Positions 23,622 through 34,342 of a stretch of DNA of 64,000 bases are shown here, in pieces. A program made the translations under genes and the position numbers. The notes under the pieces were generated by a model. It worked only from the letters and a program-made list of their open reading frames with translations, searched no databases and was not told the DNA's origin. This DNA comes from Gigantopelta aegis (Eukaryota; Mollusca; Gastropoda; Neomphalida; Peltospiridae), in assembly GCF_016097555.1 (NCBI RefSeq), contig NC_054702.1, forward strand, positions 80,644,920 through 80,708,919, in the 5' to 3' direction. How positions within the stretch are numbered: position 1 is the stretch's first letter; the number at the start of each line of letters is the position of its first letter.

Positions 23622-26077
23622 TCTGAAAAGAAACAATAATTCATTTTAAGATTTAAAACAAGAGAATTTAGGCAAACAATCCACCAACTGGCAGAATTTC
23701 ATTCAGAAATATTGGTCAATTAAGCTTAACTTCATTTTAAGATTTTCAAATACTTTATTTAAAACCAATTTTAAACAGGACCTTTCAGTTACAAACAAAT
23801 ATATGTAAGAACAATTTAACAGGGTAATAACTCTTGAACAGGGAACATAACAAACATATTGGTTGACTAATGTCAAAACATAATTATGCAATGGATACAA
23901 AGCAACATTAACATCAAAAGTTGATCACATTATTTAACTAACTCAAAATGAGTTTGTGATCCAACAATGTATTTCTTGACTATTCATTTCAAAGAATACA
24001 TTACTATGCTAATTTATGTATGAACTCGTTACAATCAGCATTTAAAAAACAAATTAAAATAATTAAACAAACAAAACCTTATTTTATATACACATTTTAA
24101 GCAAAATAATAAGCAATTCTATTTTTTTTTAAATATTTTAAGAGAGATAAAAAGCAATTCTATAAAATATTTTAAAACAATAAGCAATTGGTCTGATTGA
24201 AAAAAAAGAGGTTTATTTTTATGAACCACAGATGGCAAATGCATAATTACTTCCTTTAATAAAAATGACATTGGGTTGCACTAGTTGTGCCCAGATTAAA
24301 AATATGGGGAATAAAAGTCAATATCTTTTTTGAAACAAGATAAAGAAACATGTTTGATACTTAACTAGAAGCAAAATATTCTGAATGGACAACAAATATA
24401 AAAAAACATTTTATAAAGCTGTTAAAATTCAGGGCCCAATTTCTTAAGACATCGTAAGCCTAGTTCTGCACGTAAACTTAAATCTAAATGACTAAACTAC
24501 AGTTATTATCATTATTATTAACAGTACAACTAATATAGTTTGTGGTACATATATTTCACTTTCTTTTATCCTTAAAATGCTCCATCTTCCGTAATGATGT
24601 AATCTTTTGCGTGAAATAAGATGCCAAACACATGTAAACATGTAATCACAAACATAAACTTACGATGTTTTGTAAAATTGGCTCAAAGAGTCTTGAATAC
24701 AATAGGCATTACAAGGTCTAAAAATGCCATAACAAGATTGTAATTATTTAATATAATGCAAGTAGAATTTAAGATAGTCAGGGACATGTACACTTTGATA
24801 TACCAATATATGCTAAACTCACATCTGCATTTTTTGGTAAATTTGTTGGTAACATGATAGGACATAGTCTATTTAATAAAAACATAATTACATTCCATGA
24901 ATAAAACTGTTAACAGCCGATATTAATAATACATATAATAACAATAAATGAATTGTTAAAAATACAGATTAGCTAAATATATGACTGAATATCACAGTTT
25001 ATCTCATCATTTTCATGAAATTGTGTTGTTCTAAATGCATATTTTTTTCTTCAAACTTCCAACATTGTCTTAGAATATTAAACATTTTCTTCTGATCTGT
25101 TGGTGGTTCTCCATGAAACAGCAATAGGTCATTCTTCCATCAATCTCCATTCTTTGTAGTATTATAACTTTCTTCACGAGTTTTAAGATTTAAAACCACA
25201 TGTACAATACAATGTAATAAAACCTATACTGGCATACATAAGTCACAACCAGTTGCTATGTGATTTAATTTTTATGAACAGTTTTGTCAAAGGTGTACCA
25301 GCTTTGCTGCTACTCACAATGAAATAACAAATACAAATTTTAAAATTTAAACCTCGAGAACAATAACATTACTAACTTCAAGGTGCCTGAAATGTAATAG
25401 TATCATACTATACTTCATTACACTACACTACACTATACTATACTAATACTATTTGCATGCTATACTAATAAATTGAATTTACAGATAATAATGATTTTTA
25501 GACTTACCCTATTTAAGTGTACTTCGGGAGGGGGCACAACAATTGTGTTGAAAACTATAGTTGATATTATCAAATATTACATATAGCATAAGAAAGTTTA
25601 GATTGAGTATTCTGGCCTTACACTGGGTTTTCCCACCAAAATATGACCGATGTGTAGATAGCCAGACCTCATTAGCTGAGACTATCTATATAATCATGGT
25701 CTCAGTGATAGGTAACAAATATGGCAACCTCCATTACAACTGTATTAATAGAATTCATCTTTGTATACAACATTTTAGCATGATTTGTGTACGGTATAAG
25801 ACTGGACCTGTTACTTTATCCATGACTGTACTAATATACCATGTCTCAGTGTATACCGGTAGTTGTTATTTAATTGTGATAAAGGCTTATTTTCTTAACT
25901 TCCTTGAAAAGGAAGGAGCTTATTCACAAACATTGAATATTTAATATTTCCAGTCAAAATATGTTACAACGAAACAATAACATGTAAAAACTGTGACATA
26001 ATACTGTACCACAGAACTATGGTGCACTATCATATTCATAAGAAATACTGATTAGTATTGCATAAGCACATCAATGA
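23622..26077. other. gene-free AT-rich stretch
   Basis: No frame with family resemblance, no SINE and no inverted-repeat element recognised. It contains A/T-rich runs and short CACTATACTA-type repeats near 25400-25450. Probably the intron or upstream region of ZNF-2. Confidence 0.5.
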
Positions 26078-26450
26078 ATGAAAAGTTTGTTTTGTTTAAC
26101 GACACCACTGGAGCACATTGATTAGTTTATCATCGGCTATTGGGTGTGAAACATTTGGTAATTCTGACATGGAAACTCGCAACATTTTTCTAATGCAGCA
26201 AGGGATCTTTTATATGCACTTTCTCACAGACAGGAAAGCACATACCACAGCCTTTCACCAGTTGTGATGCACTGGTTGGATGAGAAAAACCCCATCAGCT
26301 GAAAGAATCCACCGCGGTGGTTCGATCCTGCGATGCGAGCACCTCGAGCAAGCGCTCAAATGATTGATTTAAATCCTACCCCTCAATCAATCAATGTTTA
26401 ACAACACTCCAGCACAAAAATACACACTGGCTATTGGTTGTCAAAAAAGG
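26078..26450 (-). mobile_element. full-length tRNA-derived SINE plus a SINE-tail fragment
   Basis: On the - strand: tRNA-like head near 26390 (GGTAGGATTTAAATCAATCA, GCATCGCAGGATCGAACCAC), then body (AAAGATCCCTTGCTGCATTA), then tail ending GTCGTTAAACAAAACAAAC at 26083. Directly adjoining is another tail type, TGTTTAACAACACTCCAGCA, at 26395-26450. Confidence 0.85.
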
Positions 26451-27356
26451 TAAGTATATGGAAATATTATTGCATAAGCACATGAACAAATACACTGCTT
26501 TTGGTGTTATTAAGACTGAAATTAGTATAGTATAGAACTAAATAATGGGACAAAGGTAAAAAAATAATAATAATAATAATTTTCAACAGTAAGATGTTAC
26601 TAATGTTAGAGTTTGGTGTATAGTATGACACTACATAATTTCAAGCACTATACAGCCAAAATCAATGAAGTATAACCCAACAATATATAACTTTCCAAAA
26701 CATACAAGTAAAGCCAAGATTTTCTCAGCTAAATTAAATAAGATATTTCACCCCATTAACAAATATACATACCCTAACCTAAAGTAAAAAATCTATAAGT
26801 AGAATAGTACAATGTAGGTATATGATGCTTTAAAAAGAGAAAAATAAAAAAGGCAATTTATCAAGTGATTCACTTTAGCAATTTACATATTGACAGGCTA
26901 TTTATTTGATAGAATGACACAAATGAATTTGATGAAAGAAAATGAGATTTGTTGTTGCTGTTGTTATTTGTTTGTTTTTTGTGTGTTTTTTTAAGGTTGT
27001 TTATCTTTTCTTTCTTTTTTAAATATTTTATTGTCCCCAGCTCATTTTGACGATGCCAGTGTTGGGGTGCCCTGATTCATCGCCTAGCTCACAGAAGATG
27101 AATTAAATTATACACGCTAAATACTAGGAGTACATACACATTGTGGCAGCTAGTATGCTGATTATAGTAATAGTAATACTTATATGTTTATCTTTGTTGA
27201 CATTGTAATTTGTATGCTGCCAATCACCAACTCTTAAACAAGAACATGCAAGGACATTCACTTCAATAACAGACTGCATGAAATTCAATAACTCACTTAG
27301 AAATCCTTGTAGAACGTACAGAAAGGTAGAAACTTGCTTTTTTTTGCTCTTTTTTT
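26451..27356. other. gene-free AT-rich stretch
   Basis: No gene or transposon recognised. Holds an (AAT)n run near 26560-26580, a T-rich patch near 26970-27030, and a T-rich run leading into a poly-G tract at about 27357-27375. Confidence 0.5.
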
Positions 27357-27475
27357 GGGGGGGGGGGGGGGGGGGAGTATAAATGACCTGATGTTTCAGA
27401 ACCGGCCGAGGCTGGTACTTGTGCCCAGGACAGGCGTGCACTACAACAGCTTGCTCGGACTGTGCATGTTAAACA
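27357..27475 (-). repeat. poly-G tract and partial copy of the (GTCAT)n-type repeat
   Basis: About 19 G at 27357-27375. Then 27395-27475 (CCAGGACAGGCGTGCACTAC, AACAGCTTGCTCGGACTGTG) matches part of the repeats at 17105-17275 and 29385-29535 in reverse. Confidence 0.75.
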
Positions 27476-27794
27476 ATTTCCCAATGTTCCCATTCCAGTC
27501 AATTTGTAAACTGACTGAAATATTTAGGCAATCTATCAATTGCTTCAGTGGATCAGTCACTTCAAATTGCATGAAATTTGGAAACTGACCTATTTTAAAA
27601 ATTCATCACAACATAACTAATACATGTACACGAACTAAATGTTTACATGTTATATATACCATACATGAGTTTTAGTTTGTATCCTGAACAAAATTTAAAT
27701 TACATCTAATCCATTTTTGCTTATTCAATTTGATTTAAGAAAACTGAATTTCTAGAATGAAAACCTAAAACCTGTATTTGTACATGTATTATGA

Positions 27795-27890
27795 CGACTT
27801 CTTGCTACATTCCGACACCATATAACTGTAAATAAAATGTGTTGAGTGTGTTGTTAAATAAACCATTTTCTTCTTCCTTCCTTCTTACTG
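27795..27890. mobile_element. SINE-tail fragment
   Basis: CACCATATAACTGTAAATAA, AATGTGTTGAGTGTGTTGTT, AAATAAACC and (CTTC)n. Same end as the element at 53-304, truncated on the left. Confidence 0.75.
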
Positions 27891-28409
27891 CATTGTATAT
27901 ACAAATAACAGGCATAATAAGCATTAAAAAGTTGCCTTTTATAGATGAAATGTTTTAATTTTAATACCAATTCTGAATACACATGAACTTGCAAATTCGA
28001 GACAGACTACTGGTATATGAAACGTATTGTAATTTGATTTCACAAGTGTTAAGTGTCATGTTATTGTGTAGCACAGACTTGTTTCAGTGTCTGTGTGTAT
28101 TATAATTATTATTTAAATCTTTTATCAAGCAACTTCTAAATTTCATGTATGTAGTAAAAGGTACATGTAATTATAATGCCAACTGTTTTCAGGTTTGCAA
28201 TATGTGCATGCAATGGCACAACACCACAATACACTCTTCTGACAACTAGAAATGCCTCTGGAACATATTAAGATCATAGCTTAGAAATGTACATTCCACT
28301 ATAAAGCCCCCAATTAACATGGTTCTCTAATTCTTACTGTACTTGTACCTTTAAAGCCAGATATCTCTTACATGGTGCTGAGGGGCTGTTTCAGAGTTGG
28401 TCACATAAG

Positions 28410-28740
28410 GTGTAATGTTTTGCTATTTTTTTAATGACACCACTAGACCATATTGATTTATTAATTATCGGCTATTGGATGTCAAACATTTGGCAATTAT
28501 GACATATAGTTTTAGAGAGGAAATCTATAACATTTTTCCATTAGTAGCGAGGGATTTTTTTTATATGTGTGCATTATCCCACAGTCAGGATAGCACATAC
28601 CACAACCTTTGATATACCGGTCATGGTGCACTGGCAGGAACTACAAATACACAATGGGCCCACCAATGGGGATCGATCCTAGACTGACTATATATTACAC
28701 AAACACTTTACCACTGGGCAATGTCCCACTCCTGAGGTGT
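28410..28740 (-). mobile_element. SINE with variant head, - orientation
   Basis: Tail at the left (TTAATGACACCACTAGACC), body in the middle, and at the right a head variant containing GGGGATCGATCCTAGACTGA and CACTGGGCAATGTCCCACTC. The same head variant occurs at 42530-42570, 51150-51200 and, in + orientation, 53205-53270. This defines a second head subfamily. Confidence 0.8.
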
Positions 28741-29384
28741 AAAAAAGAAGCACCATAAATAGTATTTTACCTCATGGTGGGTCTATCACTATTCCTATAG
28801 AAACTTGATTTAAACGGTTTATTTTGTGGGCATATTCTTTTTAAAATGCCCCCCTCCCCCACCACATGATAAATTCTGAAACAGCCCCAAAAAACGTTTC
28901 AGTCCTGCAAAAAGGCACTTCAATTACTAATCTACATAGCACTTTCATTAACGAGTAACATATTACTTTGAAATTGTTTGGCTCAATACCAGCAACATTA
29001 TCAGTTTGGTCATTATTTTTACGACTGCTTCAGTTAATAATTGTCAATATCAGATAACTAAAACCTTCACTTACCATAATTACAACAGGACATTCTGAGT
29101 AAATATCATTAAATCTGTTACTATAATAATATTTTTTAGATTAATTCTGCTTATGGCTAACAACATTACATATATCACAACCATGATATGATTACTTGTT
29201 ATATGTAGCATAATATATGATAGCTTAATACCTGTTACATTGTAAATTTGTTCATCATTGAGCAATTAACTTCATGTCTGATTTTGTTAATAGCTGACAT
29301 AGCTACACACCACAAACATCACTTGATATAGATACTATAACACATTACAGCTCATCAGCAGTACTTCCTTCCGCTTGTTACAGG

Positions 29385-29535
29385 CTATGGTCGGACTGCT
29401 GGTGTTCCCTTGCACCTGCCAGTGCAGGAGGTCCCCCCTCCAACCCTTTCCTGTCCTGTGCCCAGGACAGGCGTGCACTACAACAGCTTGTTCTGAATGT
29501 ACACGTTAAACACTCTGACCTGACCTGACCTGACC
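29385..29535 (-). repeat. interspersed repeat with (TGACC)n end, copy 3
   Basis: Reverse-orientation copy of the 17105-17275 repeat: GCACCTGCCAGTGCAGGAGG, CCAGGACAGGCGTGCACTAC, AACAGCTTGTTCTGAATGTA and then (TGACC)n. Not coding. Confidence 0.75.
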
Positions 29536-29614
29536 TCAGCAGTACTTCTATGATTGAAAATGGCTGAACACACTGATCTCAGCATTGTCATGTTCTGGTT
29601 ATCATTGAATATTC

Positions 29615-29795
29615 AGACTCAGGACAATGGGTTAGTTGGTTAGTGGTTAGTGGTTAGTAAGAGAGAAGAGGGTGTAGATACCCACTGAGCCTTTAAGAAC
29701 TCTCTCTGGGTTGGATCCGGTACCGGGCTTGAACCCCATACCTACCAGCCTGCAGTCTGATGGCTTAACCACTGCGCCACCGAGGCCGGTGCAAC
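29615..29795 (-). mobile_element. tRNA-like SINE head fragment
   Basis: Reads on the - strand as CACCGGCCTCGGTGGCGCAG, TGGTTAAGCCATCAGACTGC, AGGCTGGTAGGTATGGGGTT, CAAGCCC. These are a box A and a box B-like block. The same head is intact in the SINEs at 35081-35468 and 50180-50535. No SINE tail is attached here. Confidence 0.8.
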
Positions 29796-29907
29796 ATGTC
29801 AACATCATTTGCAACAGCTACAAAAACATTCAGACTCTAGACTGGTTTAATAATCATGACTGTTAATAGCTGACACAGCTAAACATGCCAACCATCATTT
29901 GCAATAC

Positions 29908-31737
29908 TTATAAAGAACATTCTGACTCAATACTGGTTACTTGATTAATCTGATCATCTTGACTTTCATTTCTTGAATACTCAACAGATACAGCTATTGT
30001 TGGACCCACATCTTTTGGTAAGTCAAATTCTGTGCCCCTAAAATGCACTCCCATATGTTTACGCAGATTTGCACGCATAGCACACCTTTTATCACAGTAG
30101 GGACACGCAAAGGGTTTTTCTCCGGTGTGAGTTCTCACATGAACCTTCATCTGACCGGCAGTATAAAATGGCTTATTACAGTAACTGCAGCTGAAAGGTT
30201 TGGCACCACCATGAATCTGCATGTGCCGTTGTAGCCCGGTTTTCAAGCGAAACTTTTTGCCACACTGATCACACATGTGAGGACGTTCACCCGTGTGGAT
30301 TTTGAGATGATAGATCAGCCTACTGGACACCTGGAATCTTTGTTTGCAAATGTCACACTTATACGGTTTCTCAACGTATCCCTGGTGATTCATCATGTGC
30401 TTCTTCAGCTGTTCTTTGTGAATGTATTCTTTACCACACACACTGCACTTGAACTGTCGTTCCTTCGTATGAGATAGCATGTGTGAACAAAATGTACGTG
30501 TATGGCAAAAGGCTTTACCACATATCTCACAAGTATATGGCTTCCTACTTGAATGCATAATTCTATGAGCCATTTGATATGCTCTCGTTGTCAGCAGTTC
30601 ACCACAGGTTTCACAGGTGTTATCAGCTGCTTGGTCCGAATCCTCACCATTTGATTCTGGAACATTTTCTTTCTTATCCATCCACTCATTTTGTTCGTCT
30701 TCAGAATGAGACTTGAAATGTTCATTTAAGTCATATATTTTTAAGAAATGCTGTCCACAGACCTCACAGCGACAAGGTTCATCAGCAACATGTCTGCGGG
30801 CATGCATGAAACAGCCCAACCATGTGCCAAAATACATATCACAGTGTTCACACTGATACACTTCAGCATCAGGACCTGGTCTTTCCACGTGGTGCATTTC
30901 ATGTAATCCTAGGGATCTCCGAGTGCAGAACAATAAATCACATTTCTCACATTTCAGATTTTTTCTTTTAACTTGATTTAGATGACTTAGGAGCATTCCT
31001 TTTCGTACATATTTTAGCCCACACATATTGCATGAAAACGTTTTCTCTCTGTGATGCATCTGTTTATGATAATTAAGACGCTTTTTGGTCAGATAATGTT
31101 TTCCACATATCTCGCATAACACCTCTTCAATGATGGGAAGTTTGCGCTTATATTTGTACCCTAACATTGGCCATGGATACTTGTCATTTTCATCAAAGAA
31201 GGCCTTTCGTTTTCTAACTCTTCGAGACTCAGCAATTTCAGTTGCTGTAGCAGGCAGGCTCCTAGTAAAATCATTTGAATGTTCATTGATTTTTTCCTGA
31301 CATTTCTTTTTAATACCAGAATCACAGTCTAAATCTAACAGTATCTCATGATCAACGTATATGATTTCATCTTCGACTTGCTCATCAGAAGACTTTATTT
31401 CCAGATCTCTTCCTAACTGTAAATCATCCACAGTTCCCGTTCCCAATATAACCACATTGGACATTGGCTGGTTAGTAATTTCTACAAGAGGAGTTTCGAC
31501 ATGACTGAAGTTTTCACTGTTAGACACAGCATCAGCTGAGCTTTGAGATGGGCTGTTCATTTGGAGATCTGCTTCAGATTTCTTGGTACAGTTACTCTTA
31601 TAATTGTATGTCTTTGTAATCGATGTCTGCTTCTCACAACCAGCCTGCTTACATGTATAAATCTTTGTAACTTTTATTGAAGACAATGACCAAGTACAAG
31701 GATTTGAATGACATTGTAAACCATGTTGATTATTCAT
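29908..31737 (-). CDS. ZNF-3: C2H2 zinc-finger protein, 609 aa, single coding exon
   Basis: One uninterrupted frame. Residues 14-34 carry CTWSL...CKQAGC, the N-terminal module shared with ZNF-1 and ZNF-2, with Trp16 thirteen residues before Cys29. An acidic finger-free stretch follows (about 115-150, VEDEIIYVDHEILLDLDCD). Twelve C2H2 fingers run from VLCEICGKHY (about 206) to FACPYCDKRC (about 560). The finger FSCNMCGLKY lacks its final His (HLNQVKRKNLKC), the same irregularity as in ZNF-2. An acidic spacer (SHSEDEQNEWMDKKEN) interrupts the array. The last finger has Cys where a Phe is usual (KRCAMRANL), again as in ZNF-2. Probably a nuclear DNA-binding protein. It is the closest relative of the ZNF-4 pseudogene. 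Confidence 0.93.
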   Translation of the reverse strand: MNNQHGLQCHSNPCTWSLSSIKVTKIYTCKQAGCEKQTSITKTYNYKSNCTKKSEADLQMNSPSQSSADAVSNSENFSHVETPLVEITNQPMSNVVILGTGTVDDLQLGRDLEIKSSDEQVEDEIIYVDHEILLDLDCDSGIKKKCQEKINEHSNDFTRSLPATATEIAESRRVRKRKAFFDENDKYPWPMLGYKYKRKLPIIEEVLCEICGKHYLTKKRLNYHKQMHHREKTFSCNMCGLKYVRKGMLLSHLNQVKRKNLKCEKCDLLFCTRRSLGLHEMHHVERPGPDAEVYQCEHCDMYFGTWLGCFMHARRHVADEPCRCEVCGQHFLKIYDLNEHFKSHSEDEQNEWMDKKENVPESNGEDSDQAADNTCETCGELLTTRAYQMAHRIMHSSRKPYTCEICGKAFCHTRTFCSHMLSHTKERQFKCSVCGKEYIHKEQLKKHMMNHQGYVEKPYKCDICKQRFQVSSRLIYHLKIHTGERPHMCDQCGKKFRLKTGLQRHMQIHGGAKPFSCSYCNKPFYTAGQMKVHVRTHTGEKPFACPYCDKRCAMRANLRKHMGVHFRGTEFDLPKDVGPTIAVSVEYSRNESQDDQINQVTSIESECSL

Positions 31738-31892
31738 CTGTGTAAATTTATGCCACTATATGGATTGGCCAACTTGTAGTAAAGATTCTATAGTATGCGG
31801 ATTGTTTCCTAGTGTGCCATTGTTCATTTGGCATGTCTTGACATCAAAAAGATGGATTTCTCACATACTGATAGCTCAAAAGGCTATTCACA
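31738..31892 (-). other. 5' UTR part of the ZNF-3 exon
   Basis: On the - strand TTGGTTTCATTTTCAG|TGTG gives an acceptor at 31893-31894, so the exon probably begins at 31892, 155 nt before the ATG. The hAT-like element begins only 60 bp beyond this acceptor. Confidence 0.5.
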
Positions 31893-32432
31893 CTGAAAAT
31901 GAAACCAATAAAATATACATGTATGTGTAATATGTATAATCATTATCAGTATCAGGGCGCGAAATAAGCGGTATCGCGTCGCAAAATGTGAGACAAATAT
32001 TATGGTTTACTACTCAAATGCATTTTTTTGTTGCAAACAATTGCGATGCAATTTTTAATTACAATTAAAAATATATATTAATATTGAAATGTGCCTGAAA
32101 TTCATGCATGAATTACATTTAGTCCTTGAGTTTAGAATCCAATCAAATTGTCAAAATTACGAAAGAGGCACGTCAGAAAAATGCACTGAAAACAAAAATA
32201 AAATAAAAGAGTCCCATCCCATAAAAAAATTGGGAATACCAATGTGTTTCGAATGCCATACTTGGAATGCTTCGGCCAGTAGAAATAATTTATTAGTTTG
32301 GCAAATCGTATTTGTTATTGGCGATTTATAAATTTATACATGAAATACATGTAGTTTTCTTGTTTTTGGTTCATTTTTGGAATTGATGATTACATCATTG
32401 ATAATGTGGTACAACAAAAACATGTTCAACTA

Positions 32433-34077
32433 TACACCTCGTCATAAATATCGCACCACCCAATTTTGTTCACTAAGTAAAACTGGATCTTCAGCCTCAT
32501 AAAAATGGTGTTTAGAAAAGCACATTAAACTGTTTATATGGCCTCATGTGAGCGTTCAGTCAGAAAATTTACAACACAAGACCGAATTTGAGCACTAAAT
32601 GAGGGTTTAATTGTAGCAAAGTAAAGTTCACTAAAATCACCGTAAAATACGGTGAAATAAGTATGGCTGCCGGGGTCGTTACAACAGACACACAACACAG
32701 TTCACATTTCATTAATGTCAAACACACTAGTAAGGTCCACAATGACTGGCTAACTCAGTATCTGGTGTAACCGCCTCGCACTTGGATAACATGTTCTACA
32801 TGCCTTCTCATGCTTGTCACCAGACGTCTGATGCTCTGTTGAGGGATCTGCTGCCACTCATCATGCAATGCATGGGTCAATTCCTAAAGGTTCTGAACTG
32901 GAGGATCCCTTGCTCTCACCCTACGTCCCAAAATGTCCCACAAATGCTCAATAGGATTTAGGTCTGGACTTCTGGCAGGCCATGGTAGTGTCTCAATGGC
33001 GTTGTGTTGGAGATGCTGAACAACAGCTCGAGCACGATGTGGTCTGGCATTATCGTCCATGAAGACTGGACGTGTGGCGAGAGCATGGTTATCGAAATGA
33101 GGCACAACAGCACCGTCCAGGATCAAGTTCTGGTACATCTGTCCATTCAGTGTTCCGGGAACTGTGATGAGGTCAAGTTTACAATCATAGGAACAACACC
33201 CCCACACCATGACGGATCCACCCCCAAATGGAACCTCAGCTTGAATGTTCCTCTGATCATATGCTGTGCCTCTCTGCCTCCAAACTTGTGCCCTCCCGTC
33301 TGTATGATGCAGCAAAAATCTGCTTTCATCGGACCAGTGGATCCTTCTCCATGTCCTCAGGTTCCAGCGATTACGTGCTTGGCACCAGGCTAAACGGGCA
33401 TGGCGGTGCTGATTTGTGAGGAGTGGACGTCTGATTGGTCGTCTTGCTCTCAATCCTGCAGAATTTAGGCGTTGTCTGATGGTGCTGATGGACACTCTGT
33501 TGTATGGATGCCATCCATGTCGCAGCTGTGTACAAGTAGACTTTGGGCTTCGTCTGGCTTGGTGTACGAGAGCACGGTCTTCCCTGTCATTGGTTTTTCT
33601 GGGACGTCCAGACCTCGGTGCATCCTTCACTTCACCGGAAGCAGTATGTTTACGTATTAGCCTGCTGATGACAGTGTGATTAATGTTCAATTGTGTTCCA
33701 ATAGCACGACATGACATACCAGTCTGGTGCATACCAATAATTCGCCATCTTTGGTTCAGAGGCACTGGACGCTTGGGCATTTCACTGGTTGGTCAAAATA
33801 AAGCTTAATTTATGCCTAAAATCAAATTTTAGCTGTGTCTGCCAACATAACATACACCAAAAGAGGCTATGTGCATACTGCATTGTTAGCAAACCGACCC
33901 CCGGATCAATCATGCTCGTCTGAGCATGCACGTGCAGCTCGGAACAGGGTGTGTTTGTGATATTATGTTCACAGATGTTGTAATATATTAAATATATACT
34001 TGTAGTTTAAAAAACCGAAACTTATATTTTCTAATTTTACTTTAAAATGTGTGGTGCGATATTTATGACGAGGTGTA
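32433..34077 (-). mobile_element. Tc1/mariner transposon, copy 2 (1645 bp)
   Basis: Ends TACACCTCGTCATAAATATC and GATATTTATGACGAGGTGTA, with a TA duplication at 32431-32432 and 34078-34079. The paralogous segment at 37361-38685 gives the empty site, reading CAACGATTTATCC where this copy reads CAAC-TA-element-TA-TTTATCC. Opposite orientation to copy 1, with very few differences, so both moved recently. Confidence 0.95.
32884..33780 (-). CDS. Tc1-type DD34E transposase, 298 aa (C-terminally short)
   Basis: An open frame from MPKRPVPLNQRWRIIG to VQNL. It has a helix-turn-helix DNA-binding N-terminus (about 1-110, with the GRPRK hook motif between its two halves) and a DDE catalytic core: HWSDESRF, MDDNARPH and SPDLNPIEHLWD, with 34 residues between the second Asp and the Glu. 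It cuts and joins element ends at TA. The frame ends in TAG at codon 299. In-frame codons for about 42 more residues follow (ELTHALHDEWQQ to GGYTRY), so the product lacks the usual C-terminal end. Because copy 1 carries the same TAG, the change predates the spread of these two copies. Activity is uncertain. Compared with copy 1, replacements R/H, R/Q and R/Q fall at CpG sites. Confidence 0.9.
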   Translation of the reverse strand: MPKRPVPLNQRWRIIGMHQTGMSCRAIGTQLNINHTVISRLIRKHTASGEVKDAPRSGRPRKTNDREDRALVHQARRSPKSTCTQLRHGWHPYNRVSISTIRQRLNSAGLRARRPIRRPLLTNQHRHARLAWCQARNRWNLRTWRRIHWSDESRFLLHHTDGRAQVWRQRGTAYDQRNIQAEVPFGGGSVMVWGCCSYDCKLDLITVPGTLNGQMYQNLILDGAVVPHFDNHALATRPVFMDDNARPHRARAVVQHLQHNAIETLPWPARSPDLNPIEHLWDILGRRVRARDPPVQNL

Positions 34078-34168
34078 TATTTATCCAAGTAAAAATAATT
34101 TATTATTGAAAATTAGTTATTTTATTCATGAGGAGGTGTAACTAAATTCTATACATATTTCTCTGCAG

Positions 34169-34290
34169 TTTATCTTATGAAATACTTGTATGACAAAACA
34201 AAATTACGATTAATGGCCAAAACCAACATAGAAATGCAGGAAAAGGCTGATCATGTGATTTACTGTTGGTTTGAGGAAAGCAGAAAGTAA
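34169..34290 (+). other. coding-like block a inside the hAT-like element
   Basis: After a good acceptor (TTTCTCTGCAG|TTTATC) the frame reads LMKYLYDKTKLRLMAKTN, then IEMQEKADHVIYCWFEESRK, and stops at 34288-34290 right at a GTAAAAG donor-like site. The paralogous block at about 37528-37629 differs by five bases in the aligned part: two silent, and three giving V/L, E/D and R/K. That is the pattern of former or present coding sequence. I do not recognise the peptide. Confidence 0.4.
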
Positions 34291-34342
34291 AAGTGAAAAA
34301 ACACTGATGTGTTCTTGGAGGAAATACACTCATCTATTTTGA

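Noticed and set aside
32089-32331. 80-codon frame near the left end of the hAT-like element
   Set aside because: No recognisable BED finger or hAT catalytic motif, low-complexity composition, and no counterpart in the second copy.
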